Below are positions 33,405-42,772 of a stretch of DNA of 64,000 bases, in pieces. Made by a program: the position numbers and the translations under genes. Origin of the DNA: Chryseosolibacter sp964551035 (GTDB lineage: Bacteria > Bacteroidota > Bacteroidia > Cytophagales > Cyclobacteriaceae); assembly GCA_964551035.1 (NCBI GenBank), contig CAZKBK010000013.1, positions 47,023 through 111,022 on the forward strand. Direction: 5' to 3'. The notes beneath the pieces were generated by a model that was not told the DNA's origin, made no database searches, and was given only the letters and a program-made list of their open reading frames with translations. Position 1 is the first letter of the stretch. The number at the start of each line of letters is the position of its first letter.

Positions 33405-33751
33405 TTGCGTCAAAAAAAAGATAAGGAAAGTAGTCCGATTGGACAACGTTGGATAGCAGGAATTTTTAACGGAATTGCCGGCAATGGATGGTTGTATGAG
33501 GCGCGGGCGGGATAGCAGCGCTAAAAAAATGGAGCAGACTGTCCGCCCGGGCAAAACGTGTTTTGAACACTAGACTACAAATTTGTATTGAACTCGGCCA
33601 TTGACTATGGACAGTGTTAGCGGAAGGTGGCCTGCTATCGAGTCCCATTTCTATCCAAGTGCCAGCTCGCGAATTCCAGAAACCCGAACGCCGAAACCTC
33701 GAACCCCCCTTCAAAAGCAACGCGTCGCCCTTCGGGAGCAAGCTTGTCGCC
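33405..33751. other. Intergenic stretch between the HigBA locus and the GAF/PAS gene; no gene seen
   Basis: About 350 bases with only overlapping, compositionally odd frames. It holds a weak 7-base-period run at 33676-33703 (CCAGAAA, CCCGAAC, GCCGAAA, CCTCGAA), resembling the heptamer arrays elsewhere. Nothing else supported. Confidence 0.5.
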
Positions 33752-35638
33752 CTATCCCGTCCGCTTCGCTTCCTCCGCCTGTGTGCGCAACCTTTCCAGC
33801 TCGGTGATATCCGTTTGTATGCCAAGCAAGCCAACTTCGTTGAGGTGTGGAATGAAGAAAGCCATCTTGGTGCTCTTCAGTGTTTTCGTCTCGCCGCCGA
33901 TCGTGTCATTAAAAACATAGGTCTCTGATCCCTTCTTAATGATCTCGATTTCCTGATTCCGCCATTGCTGTGCGGTCTCGGCATCTACAAAATCAAAATC
34001 ACTCTTCCCTATCAGTTCATCAATCGTCATATGGTGTGCTTTTGCGACGACGGTGTTCACCAACACCATTCGGCCCTGGCCGTCCTTCAGGAATATCTTA
34101 TGGGGGAGTTGATCAAGGATATTCAGAAGCGTCTGCTTGTAGTTGTTCATGCTGGCGAGCATCTCCTCGTTACTCCTGTCGTTCTCCTTCTTCATGTCCC
34201 GGATCTCCTGAAGCTGCCTTTGCAGTTGCGCTTCCTTTTCATCCGAAACGGACAACAGGCGTTCAATCTCCTTGTTCTTTCTGGCCATCTCCTCCTGCGT
34301 GGCCTGCATCTCTTCCAGGTTTTGTCGCATTTCCTCCTCTTGGGCGCGCATCTGCTCGGTAAGCACGTTCGACTGCTCAAGAAGCTCTTTATTTTTTTGG
34401 TTGTTGCGCGTTGTGATAATGGTTGACGCGATGCTCTCTCCTACTTTTTCGAGAAACGTGATTTCATAGTCGTGGTAAACTGCAAACGACGCCAGCTCAA
34501 TAACGCCGACAACAACCTCCTCGGATTTTAACGGAACGATGAGTATGCAATTCGGATTCGCGTCGCCAAGTCCCGATGTGATGGTGATGTACTGGTCCGG
34601 GACTTTGGTCATGAAGATGGTATGCTTTTCCACCGCCGCCTGGCCCACCAGGCCATCGCCAACCGCGACCGTCTTTTGCAGGTACTTCTTCCGCTCCCAC
34701 GCGCGGGCCGCCACCAGCCTAAGATGCTCGTCCGGCGTATCCTGGTTTTCAATGACAAAAATGCAACCCTGGTTGGCTTTCATGTACCTGACAATTTCCT
34801 CTAACACCTTGTCGCAAAGCGTTTCCACGTTTTCCGCATGGAGGCGAAGGATCTCGCCGATTCGGGCCATGCCGACATTCACAAATTTCTCGCGTTCCTC
34901 GCGATCGGCGGCGCCAATCAGGCTTTCGCGCATATTGACAAGAGACTTTCCAAGTTCGTCGGGGTGGTCGGCACCGTATACGGCTTTCAGGTTGCCCCGG
35001 CTGATGTGATCCGCGAAGGCAATGTTTACGTCAACCATACCAAGCTGGCGCTCCATCTGACGCGCGGCTTCGGCCGACTTCCGGGTTTGCCGGCGACGCT
35101 GGCTCGCCCACCACATGCACAACACGGCGAAGGCGCTGATCGCAAGCGCATTGGTTATGACGGACAGGAACGAAATTTCCCGCATAAGCGGAAGGCTTCC
35201 CTTTACCAATTCACCGTCACGGGACAGATACAAAACGAGCACCGTACCCAGCGCATACAAGGTAGCCGGAATATGTACCCTCCAATCTTCATAGCATAAC
35301 AAGACCGCCATGCCAAAAAAGAAAATAAACGTGACCTCAGGAATCCCTTGCGTTTGCAACAGGAACTGCAGGCCAAAATTCCAGAAAAGAAAGCTGGCTA
35401 CCATTCCGGGCAACACGGATCCACGCATGAGCATGCGTATGATAAGGTATGAAGCCAGCGAACCTCCACCCATCAGCAGGGCGATCCAATAGGTCCCGTA
35501 AACCGGCGAAAGCAGCAACCCAAGAACAAAAAACCCGATGATAAACCGGGTTGTGATCCGGTCGGCACGGGCGTTTACCTTATCGTAAAATTGCGGTGGT
35601 TTTTCCTGTTCTCTTTCCGGGGTGGCTCGTTGGCTCAT
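33752..35638 (-). CDS. Membrane sensor protein with GAF and PAS domains, no obvious output domain
   Basis: 628 residues from ATG 35638. Six membrane helices (about 25-180), then a HAMP-like/helical segment (about 185-275), a GAF domain (about 280-425, with ANQGCIFVIEN, VAVGDGLVGQAAVEKHTIFM and DANPNCILIVPL), a coiled coil (about 435-520, SNVLTEQMRAQEEEMRQNLE) and a PAS domain (about 525-620, DQLPHKIFLKDGQGRMVLVN). It stops at TEELxRLRTQAEEAKRTG without a histidine kinase or cyclase, so it may pass a signal to another protein through its coiled coil. An ATG 135 bases upstream is rejected as it lacks homologous sequence. Confidence 0.85.
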   Translation of the reverse strand: MSQRATPEREQEKPPQFYDKVNARADRITTRFIIGFFVLGLLLSPVYGTYWIALLMGGGSLASYLIIRMLMRGSVLPGMVASFLFWNFGLQFLLQTQGIPEVTFIFFFGMAVLLCYEDWRVHIPATLYALGTVLVLYLSRDGELVKGSLPLMREISFLSVITNALAISAFAVLCMWWASQRRRQTRKSAEAARQMERQLGMVDVNIAFADHISRGNLKAVYGADHPDELGKSLVNMRESLIGAADREEREKFVNVGMARIGEILRLHAENVETLCDKVLEEIVRYMKANQGCIFVIENQDTPDEHLRLVAARAWERKKYLQKTVAVGDGLVGQAAVEKHTIFMTKVPDQYITITSGLGDANPNCILIVPLKSEEVVVGVIELASFAVYHDYEITFLEKVGESIASTIITTRNNQKNKELLEQSNVLTEQMRAQEEEMRQNLEEMQATQEEMARKNKEIERLLSVSDEKEAQLQRQLQEIRDMKKENDRSNEEMLASMNNYKQTLLNILDQLPHKIFLKDGQGRMVLVNTVVAKAHHMTIDELIGKSDFDFVDAETAQQWRNQEIEIIKKGSETYVFNDTIGGETKTLKSTKMAFFIPHLNEVGLLGIQTDITELERLRTQAEEAKRTG

Positions 35639-36024
35639 AGCATGAAGGTTGTAAGTACTTTCGGTATCACAAAACAACACCGACAGCCGCGGCTGCCCGT
35701 TATTGTCCGGAACTAAAAATACAAAAATATACCACCTCGCGCTATCATCGCGTACCGCCCGGGAAGGCGCCACATGCCGCCACAGCCTTTACTTTAGGAT
35801 GTCGCACGTGGATACTGAAGGATGGTCGCCTTCGTCGTGACGGCGCGGCGGGGGGATGGCTGTTTCTGGCTCCACTAACTTCTTAGGGGACGCCCGCAGT
35901 TTCGTCCTTGCGCCTCCCGCGTGAAGAACCTGACTGAAGGCGTAAAATTTGGAATGGTAAGGCCACCCCCATGGGCCCGCCGGAACGCCGGAAACGAACC
36001 CCGCCCGCCGCTCTTCTTCCCCGC
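35639..36024. other. Intergenic stretch with no gene or RNA recognised
   Basis: 386 bases between the GAF/PAS gene start and the DUF4097 gene stop. It must hold the GAF/PAS promoter; a TATTTTTG box on the minus strand at 35729-35722 is the only candidate -7 element. No terminator or tRNA seen. Confidence 0.4.
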
Positions 36025-36867
36025 TTACTTCTTCCTCAAATAAATATCCCCATTGTAATTCTTCACCGCGATCTCAGCGCCTCCCCCATTCACGTCGCCC
36101 TTCTGCCAGTCGTCGACCACGATCCGGATGCTCCCCGACTTACTGTCCCTGGTCTGCTTGGGCCCCGTGGACGTGACCTTCATGTCGAAGTCGGTGTAGA
36201 TGTCGCCGGATTGGGACTTCATCTTGAACGATGCCTTGAGCGTCGATGGAAAACTCAGATCGATGTCGCCGTTGTAGGTCGAGAACGACATGGGTGTATT
36301 CTCTTTGACTTTGTCGAAGGTCACTTTGATCTCACCGTTATAGGTTGTGGCCACGACCGCCCCGGAGATGTTCAGGGCGGTAATATCGCCGTTAAAATTG
36401 GTGAGCGCCACTTCCCCCTGGATGTTGCTGAGCATCAGGTCGCCGTTGTTGTAGGTGCTGACTTCAACGTCAAAACCTGCGGGTACTTCGATCTCCACGT
36501 TAAGGGCGGTATTCCAGGAGCTGGACTCCACGCGCACCGCGTTGTTGTTCTCGGAAGCCTCAAGGTCCATGCCGCCGCCGCCAATTCGTCGCAGGCCGTC
36601 GTTTTCGTCATCGTCATCGTGGTTTTGGTCGTGGTCATGATCGCTTTCCTGTTCGCTGTAGCGGACCAGCACATCCTGACGGGCCGTGCCCTTGATGGTG
36701 ATCGATCCGGAGTTGAGGGAAGCTTTTAGCATTCCGCGTTTAGCAGGATCGCTTAGCGGTATGGTGAATTCATTCTGGCCTTGCGCGTGCGCGCCGGAGG
36801 GCAGCATGATGGCTATGAACGCCAGGAACAAACCCGTTATCAATATTCTGTTTTTCATCCTTTTCAT
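36025..36867 (-). CDS. DUF4097 family exported beta-helix protein
   Basis: 280 residues with a signal peptide (ending AHAQ). The body is a series of short beta-strand repeats with Tyr/Phe-Asn-Gly-Asp turns: ALTNFNGDITAL, ATTYNGEIKVTF, FSTYNGDIDLSF, VKNYNGDIYLRKK. These define DUF4097, a right-handed beta-helix-like family. An acidic His/Asp-rich insert (HDHDQNHDDDDEND) at about 75-90 may bind metal. It ends directly in the last repeat. Fourth gene of the operon headed by the sigma factor at 38574. The role is unknown; such proteins are often regulated envelope components. Confidence 0.85.
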   Translation of the reverse strand: MKRMKNRILITGLFLAFIAIMLPSGAHAQGQNEFTIPLSDPAKRGMLKASLNSGSITIKGTARQDVLVRYSEQESDHDHDQNHDDDDENDGLRRIGGGGMDLEASENNNAVRVESSSWNTALNVEIEVPAGFDVEVSTYNNGDLMLSNIQGEVALTNFNGDITALNISGAVVATTYNGEIKVTFDKVKENTPMSFSTYNGDIDLSFPSTLKASFKMKSQSGDIYTDFDMKVTSTGPKQTRDSKSGSIRIVVDDWQKGDVNGGGAEIAVKNYNGDIYLRKK

Positions 36868-36902
36868 GTAGTTTTAATTCTTAATGATTCACATCTCGCC
36901 GA

Positions 36903-37790
36903 TCAATTGGTCTTGAGGTAAACATTTCCGTTGAAAGTTTCGAAATCCAGGAAGGCCTTTCCGCCGTCGCCGATCCGGTAACGGTTACCTGACACCTTGT
37001 ACTTCGTTCCATCTCCTTCGTCCGCTTTCACTACGGCGATCGGGAGCGGCGTGAGTTGTTCGATGTCGGTGAAGAAATTGCCATTGAAGCTTTCAAAGCT
37101 CATACTCGCGCCGAGATCTTTCGGAAAGCGCGCGTTGATATCTCCGTTGAGGGTATAGAACCGGCAATCCTTTTGGGGGCTGGCGACATACTCCACATCG
37201 AGGTCGCCGTTGATCGTGGTAGCCACCGACTCCCGCTTCATTCGCGTTAGCCGGATACTTCCGTTGATGTTGTGGGCCGACACGCTGCCGCTTACGTCGG
37301 TGACGTCGATCCTACCCTCGTTGACGGTGCTTACCATCACGTTGAGTGAGGCAGGCACTTTTATCGTGAAGTGGGCAACGTAGTCGTAGGGAATACGGCA
37401 GTCGCGGTCGTCATTCTCCCAGTGATACCCCCATCCCGACGGGCTCCAGTCAGGATTTCCGCGCGTCTCCTTGCGGCCAAAGGTGTTGCACCCATCCTCG
37501 ACGTAAAGGATGATGGTGTCGGCGCGGTCAATGGTGCGGAGCTGAACCTCCTGCTTCCCTTTCTCCAGGCGTTGGTCGGTTTTGGCGGTGATCGTGCGGG
37601 TCATTTCGACGAGCACCTGGTCGCCCTCGTAGCCGGTCACCGTGATGGACCCATTGATGTTGGCGACAACAAGCGTGTTGTTGATACCCGGTTTTTCGAA
37701 GGTGTAAGCCTTGTCGATTTTTTCAGTGAATTGCTGGGCGTTGGCGCTTGCCGTAGCCAGGATCGCCAGCAAAAACAATTTCGTTTTCAT
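36903..37790 (-). CDS. DUF4097 family exported beta-helix protein, paralogue of the next gene
   Basis: 295 residues, signal peptide (ending ASANAQ), and repeats of the same kind (LVVANINGSITVTGYEG, VSAHNINGSIRLTRM, VATTINGDLDVEY, FYTLNGDINARF, FESFNGNFFTD, FETFNGNVYLKTN). Two Cys residues (GCNTFG, DRDCRIP) could form a disulphide. It lies 35 bases before its paralogue and 4 bases after the HEAT-repeat gene, so all four genes from 39128 to 36025 form one operon. Duplication of one ancestral gene is likely. Confidence 0.85.
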   Translation of the reverse strand: MKTKLFLLAILATASANAQQFTEKIDKAYTFEKPGINNTLVVANINGSITVTGYEGDQVLVEMTRTITAKTDQRLEKGKQEVQLRTIDRADTIILYVEDGCNTFGRKETRGNPDWSPSGWGYHWENDDRDCRIPYDYVAHFTIKVPASLNVMVSTVNEGRIDVTDVSGSVSAHNINGSIRLTRMKRESVATTINGDLDVEYVASPQKDCRFYTLNGDINARFPKDLGASMSFESFNGNFFTDIEQLTPLPIAVVKADEGDGTKYKVSGNRYRIGDGGKAFLDFETFNGNVYLKTN

Positions 37791-37794
37791 AAGA

Positions 37795-38571
37795 TCAGAT
37801 TAAGATGTCAATGCTTTCACGGATCTTCTTTTTGACCTCGTCGGGGGTTTTCTCCGACTTGATGATCTGTTCGAGCGCCTCCACCGACGAGCGGGCCTGG
37901 ATCTGCACCATCGTTTCCGCCAGCGCAATCTGCACCAGTGGAGATCCCTGTTTGGATATGGATCGGATCAGCGCCTCCCGCACGCCGCTGTCGTAGGCGT
38001 ATGCCTTCAGGGCGTCGAGGGCCGCAAGCCGGACGTTGACGTTGTCGTCGTGGTTCAACGTCTCCACCAACGCCTCGGTCACCCTGGTGCCGGCTTCATC
38101 CATGCCGGCGCCCAGGTTAACGGCCTTCAACCGCTCGACAGGCGACTCCCTTTCCAACATCGACAAGACCATCATTTCCTTCATGTCGCGCATTTCCTCC
38201 CGCATGGCGGTGAGTTCGCCCCCCGCCCGTGGTGACATGAGGTAACCGATGCAGAACCCGCCCAGGAGCAGCGTTGCCGCAACGGCAAGCCTGGGCACAG
38301 ACGCGTATCCGGCAACGAACCTGCTCAACGAGAATGTCCGGTGTGCGCGTTTTTCCGCGGAGAGCATCCGGTGAAACCGCTCGTCCATGCCTTGCGGGGG
38401 CGCTGGAAACGGAAGTTCCATCACCTGCGAATCAAGTTCGCGCAGGTCCGCGAACGCTTCCAGGTCAATTTCACCCCGCTCGATGAGCCGTTCGATGTGC
38501 CGGACCTCGTCCGGGCTCGCCTCGTTGTTCCTGACCTTGCGGATCAGTTCGCCGATGTCATTTCTTTCCAT
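37795..38571 (-). CDS. Anti-sigma-like membrane protein with periplasmic HEAT repeats
   Basis: 258 residues from ATG 38571, two bases after the sigma factor stop. Residues 1-75 are cytoplasmic and helical (SPDEVRHIERLIERGEIDLEAFADLRELD), as in anti-sigma proteins. One membrane helix at about 94-112. After a short coiled segment, residues about 142-258 form three to four HEAT-like repeats (NHDDNVNVRLAALDALKAY; KQGSPLVQIALAETMVQIQ; SSVEALEQIIKSEKTPDEVKKKI). HEAT repeats are protein-binding scaffolds, so this protein may sense a periplasmic partner, perhaps a DUF4097 product made by the same operon. Confidence 0.8.
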   Translation of the reverse strand: MERNDIGELIRKVRNNEASPDEVRHIERLIERGEIDLEAFADLRELDSQVMELPFPAPPQGMDERFHRMLSAEKRAHRTFSLSRFVAGYASVPRLAVAATLLLGGFCIGYLMSPRAGGELTAMREEMRDMKEMMVLSMLERESPVERLKAVNLGAGMDEAGTRVTEALVETLNHDDNVNVRLAALDALKAYAYDSGVREALIRSISKQGSPLVQIALAETMVQIQARSSVEALEQIIKSEKTPDEVKKKIRESIDILI

Positions 38572-38573
38572 GG

Positions 38574-39128
38574 CTATGCATTTTTTTCCAATTGCCTGTA
38601 TACTTCCTTCAGGTCCTGCAGGGCCCGAAAGACCTTCACTTTCACCGCACCTTCGGAGCATCCGAGGATCTCGCCAATCTCGCGGTACTTTCGTTCCTGG
38701 AACTTGCTCAGCATAAGGACCTCCCTTTTTTCGTGAGGCAGCCGTTGCAGGGCCTTTTCCAGGAGCATTATTTTCTCGTCGTTTTCATACTGCGCATCAC
38801 GGTTCTCCTGTGTCCCGAGCCGGTTTTCCCATTCGTCAATGGGGTCGCCGTTCCGCCATTTCGTCTTCCGGAAATGGTCATTGTTGACGTTTCGCGCGAT
38901 GTGGAACAACCAAGTCCTGAAGTCGCCGTCGCCGCGGAACAGGTGCCGGTATTTAAGGATGCGAAGAAACACCGTCTGCACGAGGTCCTCACAGAGTTCC
39001 GCGTCCCGGGTGAGCCCGTAGAAAAAGCCAAACAACGGCTTCTTATGGCGCCCGAAGAGCAGGCCAAGTTTGTCGATGTCGCCCTCCCTGACCTTAAGCA
39101 TCAGGGCGTTGTCTGTGAGTGCGTCCAA
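38574..39128 (-). CDS. ECF-type RNA polymerase sigma factor
   Basis: 184 residues from a TTG at 39128 (LDALTDNALMLKVREGD), which fits homologues beginning DALTD; the next ATG is 39101 and a GTG at 39275 extends into sequence with no homology. Region 2 (about 20-90) has FGFFYGLTRDAELCEDLVQTVFLRIL and DFRTWLFHIARNVNNDHFR; region 4 (about 125-180) has LPHEKREVLMLSKFQERKYREIGEILGCSEGAVKVKVFRALQDLK. Heads an operon with a HEAT-repeat anti-sigma-like protein and two DUF4097 proteins. Confidence 0.92.
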   Translation of the reverse strand: MDALTDNALMLKVREGDIDKLGLLFGRHKKPLFGFFYGLTRDAELCEDLVQTVFLRILKYRHLFRGDGDFRTWLFHIARNVNNDHFRKTKWRNGDPIDEWENRLGTQENRDAQYENDEKIMLLEKALQRLPHEKREVLMLSKFQERKYREIGEILGCSEGAVKVKVFRALQDLKEVYRQLEKNA

Positions 39129-39438
39129 ATCCGGCGTTTGGTTTTCAGATGGGAAACTTCCCGGTTGCGGGAAGGTTACAGGTAAAGATAAAAAACTTGA
39201 GAATCGTCGTGCTGGCCCCTGGCAAGCCGGACAGCAAAGGATCACCAGGCCTTGAGTGGTTCGCAAGGCGTACACGCCGAGTAGATCATCGCCTGACTAA
39301 GGCGCCAAAGAAAGGATTGGTCTCATGATAATGGCAATACCCCGCTGACTGAAGAGTCGTTTCAGGAGATTCGTGAACGGTTTCTGAATTGGATGCGCAA
39401 AGGAATTTTCAGCGCTTCCCTTCGCGGGCGCCGCGAGG
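39129..39438. other. Intergenic stretch with no gene recognised
   Basis: 310 bases between the sigma factor start and the coiled-coil membrane protein stop. The promoter of the sigma operon must be here but no clear TAnnTTTG/TTTG pair is seen on the minus strand. No RNA gene recognised. Confidence 0.4.
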
Positions 39439-40047
39439 TCACAGGCTGCCCAGTTCCTGCAGCTTGTTCCGCTCGTTCTGCAGCTCCCGGGAGAGCTTCG
39501 TCTGTTTCTCCATCGCGCGGCGGCGGTACTCTTCGTACTCGCTGTTGATGCTGTTGGCGAGGTCGGCCTTCTCCGCCAACTCGCGGCGCATAACCTTCAT
39601 GTAGTAGACGATTGCCGCAACGGCCAGTGCCGCAAGCAACAGGAGAACGCCTACCATACCGGCGAAGAAACCTTTGGTAAAGTCGATGCCGAATACGGTA
39701 ATGTGCGTACTCGCATGTTCGATGTCGGCCATGGATTCCTCCTTAGCCTGGAGGGCGGCCGCTTTCTCGTCGAGCGCGTGCTGCAAGCGGCTAATTTCGC
39801 CGCGCGCCTGCGCAATGGAAGCTTGTTTGGCCGCCATCGAATCCTCGACGATATTCCACATGCCATCAAGGATATTCCTCTTGATCACATTGTAATCCTG
39901 GTAGACCTCCGAGCGGGTCTTCATAAGGGTGTAACGTTCACGCAGGGTTTGGCTGTCCGCCTTGAGCGCATCAGCGGCGGTAGGCTGTTGACCGAATGCC
40001 GCCGTGAATCCAAGCAGGCATATAAAGAGGAAAGAGGAAAGCTTCAT
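39439..40047 (-). CDS. Coiled-coil membrane protein of unknown function
   Basis: 202 residues with a signal peptide (ending TAAFGQ). A long helix (about 30-115, LKADSQTLRERYTL...SRLQHALDEKAAALQAKEESMADIEHAST) is followed by one membrane segment (about 127-150, GFFAGMVGVLLLLAALAVAAIVYYM) and a second charged helix to the C-terminus (ELAEKADLANSINSEYEEYRRRAMEKQTKL). The layout gives a periplasmic coiled coil and a cytoplasmic coiled coil joined by one membrane helix. The ATG at 40047 gives the signal peptide; a start 24 bases upstream is possible. No family recognised. Confidence 0.72.
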   Translation of the reverse strand: MKLSSFLFICLLGFTAAFGQQPTAADALKADSQTLRERYTLMKTRSEVYQDYNVIKRNILDGMWNIVEDSMAAKQASIAQARGEISRLQHALDEKAAALQAKEESMADIEHASTHITVFGIDFTKGFFAGMVGVLLLLAALAVAAIVYYMKVMRRELAEKADLANSINSEYEEYRRRAMEKQTKLSRELQNERNKLQELGSL

Positions 40048-40155
40048 GGTTGGAAATTTTTGAACCCGCAAGCTACAACCAATAAGGTTGGTCGTCCAAA
40101 CAAATTGTGTCAGAGCCCAATTTTGTCGGTTAACACCGGAAGGCGCCGATAAAGG

Positions 40156-42123
40156 TCATATTTTTCGACGGAACACCAAATCTTCATTCTGCTTTTGAAG
40201 CATACTCGCGAACAGCTCCTTCAGATAGTGGTACTCCACCGGCGAATACGCGGCCTTGTTCAAGAGAAGCGAATTACTGACCACGATCCGGTCACCCAAC
40301 TGTTTGAAGTCGAAATAATAACGCCCCCCCTGGTTGGGCAGCGCCAGGGCCGCGTTACCGGGTGCATGCAAGATTTCAAAGCCTGCGGGTATTTCGACGG
40401 TAACTACGCTGGTTACATCCACAGCCATCCCAAAGTCGACGGGGTAGACCCGCTCGCTCGACTTGAACGGATTCGCATCCCACTTACGAAGGAGGTTGGG
40501 GTTGAGGAGAAGTTGGTCGGAATCCATGTCATCGAAGGCGCGGAATTCAACCTGGAGCGTTTGTATAAGCGGCTTTTCAATGTCATCCGGGTTCCTGATT
40601 TCGTGGCCAGTGATCACGGTGTTGCTCAACTTTGCGTCCAACTCGGCGATGTATGCGGCCTCGTCGTCGTGAGCGAACAGGCGGCGGCGGGCGGCAACGG
40701 CCTCATACCCAATGTAAGTGGTTTGAATGGTGCCGCGCATGACCCCTTCATTATCCAGCTTAAGGTCTGCCACCGAAATCTGTTTCGCCTTTTCATTGGG
40801 CGCAAGACTGACCCAGAACGATCCATCATCGTCCATCACCCGGCCTTTCCCGTTTAGACAACGCTCCGGTAGCATTCCAAAAGGATGCAAGCGGTCTGAC
40901 GCGTCGGCCAGAAAATTCCTTCCTCCTAGCGAGACGCTTGCCACGACATAATTAAACTCGCTGAGGACGGGGTACAATTCCCCGGGCACGCCATTGCGTC
41001 GTGTGGACAGGATGACAGGATCGGCATTGAGCCCGGCTTCGCGGAGGGCGGCCACCAATGAAAGGTTGATATCTGCGACGTTGCCCTGCCGGGTTTCATA
41101 CGCCTTTCGGACACCATGCTCAGTGAGCATGCCGTAGTTATCGTTCCATTGGAACCATCGCTGCACAAACGCATAGATCGCCTTCGCACGTTCAAGGGGA
41201 TCTGTTTCGGCGAGCAGTTCGGGATGCTTGTCGATGAGGTCTTTTCCCTTGCGGAGTTGCGGGCCGAAGTCCGGATGTTTTCTCAACTCCAACTCCGCAT
41301 CCTTCCACTCCTTGGTTACCTCGTCCGTGCGGCCATCGAAATATTTGATCTCGGCCAATTCAAAGGAAATTGCGGACAGGAAGTTCGACCTCGCCGTCAT
41401 GTATTCTTCTTCGACAAAGGCCGGAATATCGGTCATGCCCCATTTGTATTGCACGCAGTCGGCCGACCTCCCGCCGGGCCGGAAGCAATCCTTGACCAGG
41501 GTGTTCTCTACGAGCTGAAGTTTAAGATACCCGCGCAACGCGATGTTGTAGACGTAGTTCCCCGGGATGAGCGCCCAGTATTCGCTATTGATCTTTGGAA
41601 TGTCGGACTGAAAATACCAGGGGCGGAAATTGAACCGGAAGGGAGATTGAATTTCATAGGCGTATTCGATCACGCTGCCTTCCCGTACCGCCGGCACGGC
41701 GAACTTCTTCACATTCACACGCTTTCCCACATTCTCCGTAAAGACCTTCTTTGGGTCGAGCAACGTCTGCTTCATCGATCCGTTCTCCATTCCATAGGAG
41801 GCCGCCTCCAGGCTGGCCAGGAAATCTTCCTTGCCGTCCTGCTTCCACAACGGGATCTCTACATTCGCGTGATCCAACCCGTTCTTGTTTAGGATCTTGA
41901 TGAGCACATGGTACCTGAATATCAGGTTGAACGGCTCTTCGCTCGAAAAAAAAGCTTCACCGAATTCGTTGAGCACGACGGCCGCGGCAGAACTATCCTT
42001 TTCATAGGCCGTCATCTCCAACTGTTTGTACGTTACCTGTCCAAAAGGGAAACCTTTTTCCTGCGCTGCCGACACCTGAGACAGCATGGCAATCAATAAA
42101 ATAAACACTGGTCTGATGTACAT
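40156..42123 (-). CDS. DUF3857 / transglutaminase-fold exported protein with missing catalytic residues
   Basis: 655 residues with a signal peptide (ending VSAAQ), a DUF3857 beta-sandwich domain (about 45-230, with YAYEIQSPFRFNFRPWYFQ), a transglutaminase-like domain (about 290-430, YAFVQRWFQWNDNYGML) and a C-terminal beta domain. The usual catalytic Cys is Val349 (QGNVADIN) and the usual His is Asn391 (EFNYVVA); only the Asp in ADASD remains. It is probably an inactive relative that binds peptides. It sits alone between an unknown membrane protein and a divergent phosphodiesterase. Confidence 0.85.
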   Translation of the reverse strand: MYIRPVFILLIAMLSQVSAAQEKGFPFGQVTYKQLEMTAYEKDSSAAAVVLNEFGEAFFSSEEPFNLIFRYHVLIKILNKNGLDHANVEIPLWKQDGKEDFLASLEAASYGMENGSMKQTLLDPKKVFTENVGKRVNVKKFAVPAVREGSVIEYAYEIQSPFRFNFRPWYFQSDIPKINSEYWALIPGNYVYNIALRGYLKLQLVENTLVKDCFRPGGRSADCVQYKWGMTDIPAFVEEEYMTARSNFLSAISFELAEIKYFDGRTDEVTKEWKDAELELRKHPDFGPQLRKGKDLIDKHPELLAETDPLERAKAIYAFVQRWFQWNDNYGMLTEHGVRKAYETRQGNVADINLSLVAALREAGLNADPVILSTRRNGVPGELYPVLSEFNYVVASVSLGGRNFLADASDRLHPFGMLPERCLNGKGRVMDDDGSFWVSLAPNEKAKQISVADLKLDNEGVMRGTIQTTYIGYEAVAARRRLFAHDDEAAYIAELDAKLSNTVITGHEIRNPDDIEKPLIQTLQVEFRAFDDMDSDQLLLNPNLLRKWDANPFKSSERVYPVDFGMAVDVTSVVTVEIPAGFEILHAPGNAALALPNQGGRYYFDFKQLGDRIVVSNSLLLNKAAYSPVEYHYLKELFASMLQKQNEDLVFRRKI

Positions 42124-42250
42124 GGAAATCGTCTAAATATTATCCGTTTCAAGCAGCAATATCTTATGAAATTAGTGAAGTCGTTGTTGTCGTACAAGCT
42201 GTCATGATGGCAGTGCCGCATGGAGCGGATAATTGCATTATTTTTCCGTT

Positions 42251-42772
42251 ATGATTCGCATTGGCTTGCTGTCGGATACGCACGGCTACCTGGACGGGAA
42301 AGTCTTCAAATATTTCTCCGCCTGCGACGAAGTGTGGCACGCCGGAGATATCGGCAACGCATCGGTTGCCGATGCCCTTGAAAAGTTCAAGCCGCTACGC
42401 GCCGTGTACGGCAACATCGACGATCGCGCGATGCAGGCGAGGTTCCCCGAGGACCTGCGGTTTGCCTGTGAAGACCTGGAGGTGTGGATCACGCACATTG
42501 GCGGCACGCCGCCCCGGTACAATGGTCGCGTGAAGAAGATCCTCAGGGAGGGACCACCCGGTCTTTTTATCTGCGGCCATTCGCATATCCTCCGCGTCGC
42601 CCGCGACGAGCACCTCGGCAACATGGTGTTCATGAATCCCGGTGCCGCCGGCAACCAGGGCTTCCATCACACCAAAACCATTATGCGCTTCGAAGTCGAC
42701 GGTAAAAAAATAAATAACCTTGAGGTGATCGAATTAGGCAGGCGTGGCGAGGTTCGTCCGCCCGACGAATAA
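42251..42772 (+). CDS. Metallophosphoesterase, YfcE/MJ0936 phosphodiesterase type
   Basis: 173 residues from ATG 42251 (an earlier TTG at 42233 is rejected). Metal-binding motifs of the calcineurin-like fold in order: GLLSDTHGYL (Asp, His), WHAGDIG (Asp), YGNIDDR (Asn, Asp), ITHIGG (His) and CGHSHILRV (His, His). This short single-domain group hydrolyses phosphodiesters such as cyclic nucleotides or bis-p-nitrophenyl phosphate; the real substrate is unknown. The last codons of the gene are part of a heptamer-repeat region (see 42764-42947). Confidence 0.9.
   Translation: MIRIGLLSDTHGYLDGKVFKYFSACDEVWHAGDIGNASVADALEKFKPLRAVYGNIDDRAMQARFPEDLRFACEDLEVWITHIGGTPPRYNGRVKKILREGPPGLFICGHSHILRVARDEHLGNMVFMNPGAAGNQGFHHTKTIMRFEVDGKKINNLEVIELGRRGEVRPPDE

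Noticed and set aside
33297..33554. Independent ORF over the HigB locus
   Set aside because: Its last third is the first piece of the broken toxin; the rest is non-coding.
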